A stretch of DNA of 11,389 nucleotides, taken from the NCBI GenBank assembly GCA_030830945.1, contig JAURLY010000283.1, positions 1-11,389 on the forward strand, in the 5' to 3' direction. Every line of letters starts with the position of its first letter. Position 1 is the stretch's first letter. A program made the translations under genes and the position numbers. Source of the DNA: Gammaproteobacteria bacterium (lineage in GTDB: Bacteria; Pseudomonadota; Gammaproteobacteria; Pseudomonadales; GM7GCV1). The notes below the pieces were generated by a model. It was not told where the DNA came from. It made no database searches and was given only the letters and a program-made list of their open reading frames with translations. Positions 7,015 through 11,389 of this stretch are shown here, piece after piece.

Positions 7015-7365
7015 ATGTTTGGTATCGGTTTTTTTGAGCTGTTGCTAATAGCTATTTTCGGTCTCCTGATATTTGGCCCGGAAAAACTTCCTGAAGCAAT
7101 TCGTACCATCTCTCGCAATGTCGGGCGGGCCAAGCGTGCCTGGCAACATACTCGCCGAGAGCTAGAAGAAGAACTGGGGATGGATGAAATCCGCCGTGAA
7201 CTCTACAACGAGCAAATCCAGGAAGAACTTAAGCGGCGCAAGAAGTCGATTATGGGCGAAGGGGAAGATGATTCTAAAGAGTCCCCGAAAGAATCACCTC
7301 GGGAAGAAAAAATACGGGAAGCGGCAATCAAGCACGAAGAGAAGTTAGACCGCGAAGATGACTGA
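7015..7365 (+). CDS. tatB: Twin-arginine translocase subunit TatB
   Basis: A 116-residue protein beginning MFGIGFFELLLIAIFGLLIF, the TatB-type membrane helix with the conserved Glu8, followed by the FGPEKLP hinge (20-26) and a long charged amphipathic helix (about 27-80). The tail is rich in Glu, Lys and Ser-Pro repeats (ESPKESPREE). TatB forms the signal-peptide receptor with TatC. It is shorter than E. coli TatB (171), the difference lying in the variable tail. The usual Asp at position 3 of E. coli TatB is Gly here. There is a 23-base gap after tatA and only a weak ribosome-binding site; its last eight bases overlap tatC, pointing to coupled translation of the two receptor subunits. Confidence 0.94.
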   Translation: MFGIGFFELLLIAIFGLLIFGPEKLPEAIRTISRNVGRAKRAWQHTRRELEEELGMDEIRRELYNEQIQEELKRRKKSIMGEGEDDSKESPKESPREEKIREAAIKHEEKLDREDD

Positions 7366-8152
7366 GCAAGAAGAAGAACAAAAAGCACAACCGCTGATCG
7401 AGCATTTACTGGAATTACGTTCCCGTATATTGCACTCAATCATCGCCATTTTATTAATTTTCCTGTGCCTGTTTGCCTTTGCAAACCAGATCTACGACAT
7501 ACTCTCCGAGCCTCTTAGGGCACAGCTCCCGGAAGGTGGCTCCATGATCGCCACGGACGTTATTTCCCCGTTCATGGCACCTTTGAAATTTACTCTATTT
7601 GTAAGTGCCATGCTTGCGATGCCCTATGTGCTATATCAGGCTTGGGCATTCATCGCGCCGGGGCTCTACGCCAACGAGAAAAAAGTTGCACTCCCGATCT
7701 TTGCATCCAGCGTGGTCTTATTCTATGCGGGCATAGCCTTCGCTTATTTCGTCATTATTAAGCTAGTCACCGGTTTCATTATCAATATCGCTCCGGATAG
7801 TGTTGCCGTAATGACGGACATAAACAGCTATCTAAATTTTGTACTTAAACTGTTTTTTGCCTTTGGCCTGGCCTTTGAAATTCCCATAGCTACCATCCTA
7901 TTGGTTCGTGCGGGGATAACATCCACCGAATCCCTGGCGGCAAAACGGCCCTACATCATTGTTGGATGTTTGGTCTTTGGCATGCTGTTGACACCACCGG
8001 ATATCTTTTCACAACTGTTTCTGGCCGGTCCGATGTGGCTTCTGTTTGAAGCAGGTCTTATTTTCGCCAAATATATGGACCCTGAAGAACAGAGAAAAAA
8101 GCAGCAGGCAAAAGAAGATCGCAAGGCCAAACGCAAGAATAAGGAAAAGTAA
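7358..8152 (+). CDS. tatC: Twin-arginine translocase receptor subunit TatC
   Basis: A 264-residue, six-helix inner-membrane protein that recognises twin-arginine signal peptides. Residues important in E. coli TatC are all found four positions later: Glu19 and Arg21 (HLLELRSR), Phe98 and Glu107 (QAWAFIAPGLYANEKK), Glu174 (AFEIPIA) and Asp215 (TPPDIFSQ). Helices lie roughly at 23-43, 76-97, 110-137, 158-183, 197-212 and 217-237. The C-terminal 25 residues are very rich in Lys, Arg, Glu and Gln and face the cytoplasm. It is the last gene of the run; no tatD follows. The gene uup converges on it after 12 bases. Confidence 0.97.
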   Translation: MTEQEEEQKAQPLIEHLLELRSRILHSIIAILLIFLCLFAFANQIYDILSEPLRAQLPEGGSMIATDVISPFMAPLKFTLFVSAMLAMPYVLYQAWAFIAPGLYANEKKVALPIFASSVVLFYAGIAFAYFVIIKLVTGFIINIAPDSVAVMTDINSYLNFVLKLFFAFGLAFEIPIATILLVRAGITSTESLAAKRPYIIVGCLVFGMLLTPPDIFSQLFLAGPMWLLFEAGLIFAKYMDPEEQRKKQQAKEDRKAKRKNKEK

Positions 8153-8177
8153 ACTAGTAGATAACTAGACGGTTTTC
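8144..8177. terminator. Possible weak bidirectional terminator between tatC and uup
   Basis: The two convergent genes leave only 12 bases between them. CTAGT (8154-8158) and ACTAG (8164-8168) form a five-pair stem with loop AGATA, and GAAAA (8144-8148) can pair with TTTTC (8173-8177) further out. T-rich sequence then follows the stem on either strand. The stem is short, AT-rich and interrupted, and it overlaps both gene ends, so this is only a candidate. Confidence 0.25.
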
Positions 8178-10066
8178 ATTTCTTCCAGCTCAAACCATCG
8201 CTCAGTGGCCTGATCAAGTTTTGCCTGAATTTCACTCAGCTCATCCAGTACCGGCTGGGTTTTATCAAAAGGCTGATCATAAAATGTCGGCTCTTCGATG
8301 ATTTTTTGCAGCTCATTAACCCGGGATTCCAAACCCTCTATCTTCTCGGGCAATAGATCCAGTTCCCGCTGATATTTGTAGCTTAACTTAACGGTCTTGG
8401 ACGCTTTTTGATCGATAGTCTCGGGCGTTGGAGCCTTCGGTTCCTGCTTCAGGGCATCCGGCGTATCGGCAATTTTTAACTGCTTACCTCTGGCCGCCCA
8501 GTCGGAATAGCCACCCGCATACTCGACCACCTTGCCTTCACCCTCAAAGACCAAAGTACTGGTCACCACATTGTCCAGGAAATCCCGATCATGGCTAACC
8601 ACGATTAAGGTTCCATTGAACTCAACCAGCTTTTCCTCCAACACCTCCAGCATTTCAACATCAAGATCATTAGTTGGTTCATCAAGGATCAGCAGGTTGT
8701 TTGGCTGGGTAAACAATTTTGCCAATAACACCCGGTTACATTCACCGCCGGACAGATTCCGCACTGAGGTCATGGCCCGCTTGGGCGAAAACAAAAAATT
8801 CCGCAAATACCCAATAATGTGGCGATCCTTACCGTTGATTTTGATGAATTCCTTACCATTACCAACATTCTCAGCGACGGTTTTATCCCATTCCAGCTCG
8901 CGCCTAACCTGATCGAAATATCCGATGACCAGATTGGTGCCTACCTTGACGCTGCCTTCGTCTGGTTGCAATTGACCCAGAAGAATTTTTAACAAGGTGC
9001 TTTTCCCCACTCCATTATTGCCAATCAGACCGATACGGTCGCCACGCATAAGTCGAATCTTAAATCCATCCAAAAGCAGGTTGTCTCCATAAGAATGGCG
9101 AATACTGCGGGCCTCGATAACCTTTCGACCACTCTCCTCTGCCTCGGATATGTGGATTTTTGCCTTGCCCTGACGCTTGATACGCTTTGCTCTTTCATCG
9201 CGCATTGTCTTTAACGCACGTACGCGACCTTCATTTCTTGTTCTGCGGGCTTTTACTCCCTGACGGATCCAGTTTTCTTCCTGTTCAAGACGTTTATCAA
9301 ACAAGGCATTGCGTGTGTCTTCTTCCTCGTTGGCCTTTTCCTTTAGATCCAGATATTCACGATAGGAGCCTGGCCAGCTGATTAATTTACCGCGATCAAT
9401 TTCAACAATACGCGTCGCCAATTTCTCAAGAAAGGTTCGATCGTGCGTAACAAAAATCACACTGCCTCGATAACCCCGAACGACATGTTCCAGCCATTCA
9501 ATGGTCGAAATATCCAAGTGGTTGGTTGGCTCGTCCAGAAGCAACAACTCCGGTTTAGAAACCAATGCCCTGGCAAGTGCGACGCGGCGACGCCAACCGC
9601 CGGAAAGATCCGACATCCTGCTCTCTTTTGGCAAATCCAACTGGCTAATAATGGTTTCAACTTGCTGGTCAGGTTGCCAGCCACCGCCCGCTTCGATTCT
9701 TGACTGCAAAGCCTCAAGATCTTTTAGTCCATTCTTATCCAAAGACTGATCGCTGAGCGTTTTAAATTCTTCAATCAGTTGTATTTGCTGGGATAACCCT
9801 TGGCGAACGACATTAAAAACGATCTCCTCCCCGCTAACCGGAAGTTGTTGATCCAGTACACTGACACGCAGATTGTCCCTATACTGGATCTCCCCGCGAT
9901 CGGGCTGGTATTCACCACTAATGAGCTTCATCAACGTCGATTTTCCAGTGCCATTTCGACCAATAAGACAAACGCGCTCATTTGCCTCTATTGAGAAATC
10001 AGTGTCGACGAGCAAAGGGGAATCGCCAAACTCTATTGAGAGCTGGTCACAACGAACAAGGGTCAT
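8165..10066 (-). CDS. uup: ABC-F family ATPase Uup
   Basis: A 633-residue soluble protein with two ABC ATPase domains and no membrane part, matching E. coli Uup (635). Domain 1: Walker A GRNGTGKST (36-44), signature LSGGW (154-158), Walker B LLLLDEP (174-180, Glu179) and switch His208. Linker helices span about 240-310, rich in Arg and Glu. Domain 2: Walker A GNNGVGKST (349-357), signature LSGGE (438-442), Walker B LLILDEP (458-464, Glu463). A C-terminal coiled coil (about 562-632) separates Uup from most other ABC-F proteins and binds DNA in E. coli. Roles reported there are ribosome-associated function and suppression of precise transposon excision. Both ATP sites look intact. The ATG at 10066 has no clear Shine-Dalgarno, and 85 bases separate it from the divergent gene. 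Confidence 0.93.
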   Translation of the reverse strand: MTLVRCDQLSIEFGDSPLLVDTDFSIEANERVCLIGRNGTGKSTLMKLISGEYQPDRGEIQYRDNLRVSVLDQQLPVSGEEIVFNVVRQGLSQQIQLIEEFKTLSDQSLDKNGLKDLEALQSRIEAGGGWQPDQQVETIISQLDLPKESRMSDLSGGWRRRVALARALVSKPELLLLDEPTNHLDISTIEWLEHVVRGYRGSVIFVTHDRTFLEKLATRIVEIDRGKLISWPGSYREYLDLKEKANEEEDTRNALFDKRLEQEENWIRQGVKARRTRNEGRVRALKTMRDERAKRIKRQGKAKIHISEAEESGRKVIEARSIRHSYGDNLLLDGFKIRLMRGDRIGLIGNNGVGKSTLLKILLGQLQPDEGSVKVGTNLVIGYFDQVRRELEWDKTVAENVGNGKEFIKINGKDRHIIGYLRNFLFSPKRAMTSVRNLSGGECNRVLLAKLFTQPNNLLILDEPTNDLDVEMLEVLEEKLVEFNGTLIVVSHDRDFLDNVVTSTLVFEGEGKVVEYAGGYSDWAARGKQLKIADTPDALKQEPKAPTPETIDQKASKTVKLSYKYQRELDLLPEKIEGLESRVNELQKIIEEPTFYDQPFDKTQPVLDELSEIQAKLDQATERWFELEEMKTV

Positions 10067-10151
10067 GTATGGAAAGCAAGACTATAAAAGCGCTATATTA
10101 GCAAAGAGTGCAACTTCTCGCGGAAAGATCGTAGTTTGCTAACGACTTAAG

Positions 10152-10481
10152 ATGATAAAAAACGATAAAAAACAAAAAAGGGAAGATCTCTATCCCGGGG
10201 GCGACATCGCCAATCTCAGCCGGGAAGAGCTCGATCGTTTGAATTATGAGCGCAAGCTTCGCGACCAGGAATCGGCCGGACGCAAGATTACCCCATGGCA
10301 CATTAATATTTTCGCCGTCTCTTTTTGCGTTGTTGGCCTCTTATACGCTATCCCCAGGATGCTTTGGCTTAACGAAGATGAAACCAGCGATTACATTCCC
10401 CTGAGTGAACGAGGAAGCGTGGAAGCAGATGAGGTTTTACCGCCTCTCCCCCGGAGCGAGTTTATCTTGAAGATGCTGTAG
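10152..10481 (+). CDS. Fragment 1: N-terminal cytoplasmic and membrane segment
   Basis: The open part as sequenced is 109 residues. Residues 1-47 are strongly charged with no membrane character (KKQKRED, NLSREELDRLNYERKLRDQE); about 50-68 (HINIFAVSFCVVGLLYAIP) is a single membrane helix; then an acidic stretch (NEDETSDY, GSVEADEV). The last ten residues, RSEFILKML, follow the C run and look like out-of-frame reading. By the positive-inside tendency the N-terminus should be cytoplasmic and the remainder periplasmic. The gene is divergent from uup, sharing the 85-base gap. I do not recognise a family for this segment alone. Confidence 0.5.
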   Translation: MIKNDKKQKREDLYPGGDIANLSREELDRLNYERKLRDQESAGRKITPWHINIFAVSFCVVGLLYAIPRMLWLNEDETSDYIPLSERGSVEADEVLPPLPRSEFILKML

Positions 10482-10495
10482 ACACTGGGACAAGC

Positions 10496-10843
10496 ATGTT
10501 CGTAGCTCCTGCTACGACAGTGCCAGATACTTCAACTCTTGAAGCAGACGTCGAAGAACAGAATTACGTGATAAATGATTCGTTGTCTACGCCTCGGCAG
10601 GATATAGAAGATCTGCTACCAGAAAGTGAAATCATCAATACCCTGGAGCAATGGGCACGAGATTGGTCCAATAAAAATGTCGATGGCTATATTTCACACT
10701 ACGCCGACAATTTCATTTCAGCAAACGGGCAAAATTTACAGGCTTGGGAAGAATATCGCAGACCGAGAATTACTTCCCCTGAATGGATTGGAGTTTTACT
10801 AGCTGATCTGGAAGTTGAGCTCACTGGCGCCAACAACGCCTAG
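10496..10843 (+). CDS. Fragment 2: NTF2/SnoaL-like domain cut by an amber codon
   Basis: The open part from ATG 10496 is 115 residues. About 45 residues of acidic, Thr/Ser/Pro-rich linker precede the NTF2-like fold, which starts near EIINTLEQWARDWSNKNVDGYISHYADNF (split here over residues about 44-72). The ATG is probably internal to the original gene, since the frame is open back to 10433 and reads plausibly, and no Shine-Dalgarno precedes it. The domain stops at GANNA, one residue before the conserved strand that continues after the TAG. As truncated, the product would lack the last two strands and probably not fold. Confidence 0.4.
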   Translation: MFVAPATTVPDTSTLEADVEEQNYVINDSLSTPRQDIEDLLPESEIINTLEQWARDWSNKNVDGYISHYADNFISANGQNLQAWEEYRRPRITSPEWIGVLLADLEVELTGANNA

Positions 10844-10991
10844 GCAGACTTTATTCAAACCTACAATGCCCCTGGCTATAGTGACGAGACCTTCAAGCGC
10901 TTGATACTTGTTCGTGAATCAAACGGTTGGAAGATTAGCGGAGAACTCTCCATAGATATCTAGCCAAAGATATCCGGCGCCTCAAACCACG

Positions 10992-11009
10992 GCCAAATGC
11001 CTTTTTGGC
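10992..11009 (+). terminator. Weak hairpin after the interrupted NTF2-like gene
   Basis: GCCAAA (10992-10997) and TTTGGC (11004-11009) form a six-pair stem with a TGCCTT loop, 28 bases past the TAG at 10961-10963. The following bases (TTGTTAAATC) are only partly T-rich. A second short GC-rich element at 11035-11046 is followed by six T (11048-11053) and could also end transcription. Both are weak candidates. Confidence 0.3.
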
Positions 11010-11038
11010 TTGTTAAATCACAACAAAATCTCTAGAGT
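11010..11038 (+). promoter_or_regulatory. Candidate sigma-70 promoter for the repeat-tailed gene
   Basis: TTGTTA (11010-11015) and TAGAGT (11033-11038) are separated by exactly 17 bases; each matches four of six consensus positions. The expected start of transcription near 11045 would leave a leader of about 30 bases with the ribosome-binding site AAGGTGAG (11063-11070). The match is modest and could be chance. Confidence 0.25.
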
Positions 11039-11075
11039 GCGCGCTCCTTTTTTGTGAAAACCAAGGTGAGTAACC

Positions 11076-11389
11076 ATGCAACTTGAAAAGAAAACTGAAT
11101 CCCACAAGATTTTTAAACGCAACGATGGCCGGTTTGCTGTTAAAACACTGAAAGGCCAGCCCGTTAATGGCGATGAAAAAATTGCGGTGCTTTTGGCAGA
11201 AGGTTTAATTACAGCCCCGGAACCCAAAGCCGCACCAGAGCCTGAAGTTGAAGAGGCCGCACCAGCTGAAGAAGCATCGGCTGAAGAAGCTCCTGCCGAA
11301 GAAGCTCCTGCCGAAGAAGCACCTGCCGAAGAAGCTCCTGCCGAAGAAGCTCCTGCCGAGGAAGCTCCTGCTGAAGAAGCACCTGCTGA
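11076..11389 (+). CDS. Unrecognised protein with APAEE-repeat tail (partial at right edge)
   Basis: The gene is open from ATG 11076 to the end of the window (104 codons plus two bases). The TGA-like last three bases are out of frame, so no stop is seen. AAGGTGAG at 11063-11070 is a good ribosome-binding site. Residues 1-45 form a compact basic domain: IFKRNDGRFAVKTLKG, then PVNGDEKIAVLLAEGLI. I cannot assign it to a named family, though short proteins of this pattern seem to occur as conserved hypotheticals in other gammaproteobacteria (from memory, not checked). From about residue 46 it is Ala/Pro/Glu-rich, becoming regular APAEE repeats from 62. There is no signal peptide or membrane helix. 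An acidic, extended tail on a basic head suggests a spacer or interaction tail, but no function can be given. Confidence 0.75.
   Translation, partial: MQLEKKTESHKIFKRNDGRFAVKTLKGQPVNGDEKIAVLLAEGLITAPEPKAAPEPEVEEAAPAEEASAEEAPAEEAPAEEAPAEEAPAEEAPAEEAPAEEAPA
11259..11389 (+). repeat. 15-base tandem repeat coding for APAEE
   Basis: Eight full units and one partial unit of five codons, running to the window edge. Unit 2 codes for ASAEE, the others for APAEE. The common form is GCTCCTGCCGAAGAA, with GCT/GCA, GCC/GCT and GAA/GAG changes at third positions. Because the unit is a multiple of three, gain or loss of units would change tail length without breaking the frame. Confidence 0.9.

Larger units (their letters stand above)
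10152..10963 (+). pseudogene. Doubly interrupted gene: membrane-anchored NTF2/SnoaL-like protein
   Basis: Three consecutive pieces read as one protein of about 270 residues if two lesions are repaired. Piece 1 (10152 on) gives a charged N-terminus and one membrane helix. After the CCCCC run at 10448-10452, shifting to the -1 frame continues sensibly as PERVYLEDAVDTGTSM and on into an acidic linker. Piece 2 then gives most of an NTF2/SnoaL-like domain (LEQWARDWSNKNVDGYISHY, then AWEEYRRPRI). An amber codon at 10841-10843 interrupts it, after which the same frame gives ADFIQTYNAPGY, then FKRLILVRESNGWKISGEL and a TAG at 10961. That tail is the expected final strands of the fold. Domain naming is from recalled resemblance to Cds6-type C-terminal NTF2-like domains. 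Real decay or two sequencing errors would look the same here. Confidence 0.65.

Noticed and set aside
8532..8912. 126-residue plus-strand open frame inside uup
   Set aside because: It is antisense to the second ABC domain and its Ser/Leu/Arg-rich composition is typical of a shadow frame.
10067..10151. Promoters for uup and the divergent gene
   Set aside because: AT-rich words such as TATATT and TATAGT are present, but none has a matching -35 at 16-18 bases on either strand, so no promoter is called.

Overview
The window looks like the chromosome of a gammaproteobacterium. Its central run ubiE-ubiJ-ubiB-hisI-hisE-tatA-tatB-tatC is the arrangement known from Pseudomonas and its relatives. Separate hisI and hisE genes argue against an enterobacterium, where the two are fused as hisIE. 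The base composition looks balanced, and I saw no insertion sequence, integrase, phage gene, tRNA, rRNA or CRISPR array. The exact genus cannot be read from this sequence.

Left part (1-2993): a minus-strand gene runs off the left edge. It looks like the N-terminus of a PAP2-type lipid phosphatase and was probably missed by ATG-based calling because it seems to start at TTG. Divergent from it is a large two-domain acyltransferase of the OlsF type, predicted to make ornithine (or another amino-acid) lipids. Then comes an O6-alkylguanine-DNA alkyltransferase (Ogt/MGMT family), followed by a gap with a strong imperfect palindrome.

Centre (2994-8152): eight co-directional genes, several overlapping or nearly so. 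UbiE, UbiJ and UbiB serve ubiquinone biosynthesis. HisI and HisE carry out two consecutive early steps of histidine synthesis. TatA, TatB and TatC form the twin-arginine export translocase. All key motifs are intact, except that UbiB has DCA where E. coli UbiB has DCG in the metal-binding DFG-equivalent motif. A minus-strand uup gene (ABC-F ATPase) converges on tatC after only 12 bases.

Right part (10067-11389): divergent from uup is a gene for a membrane-anchored protein with a C-terminal NTF2/SnoaL-like domain. It appears broken twice, by a -1 frameshift at a run of five C and by an in-frame amber codon inside the conserved domain. Last is an unrecognised small conserved-looking gene whose acidic Ala/Pro/Glu tail is encoded by 15-base tandem repeats that run off the right edge.

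I found no convincing new multi-gene system. The points most worth checking are the doubly interrupted NTF2-like gene, the edge repeat gene, the UbiB substitution and the pairing of two predicted lipid enzymes at the left end.
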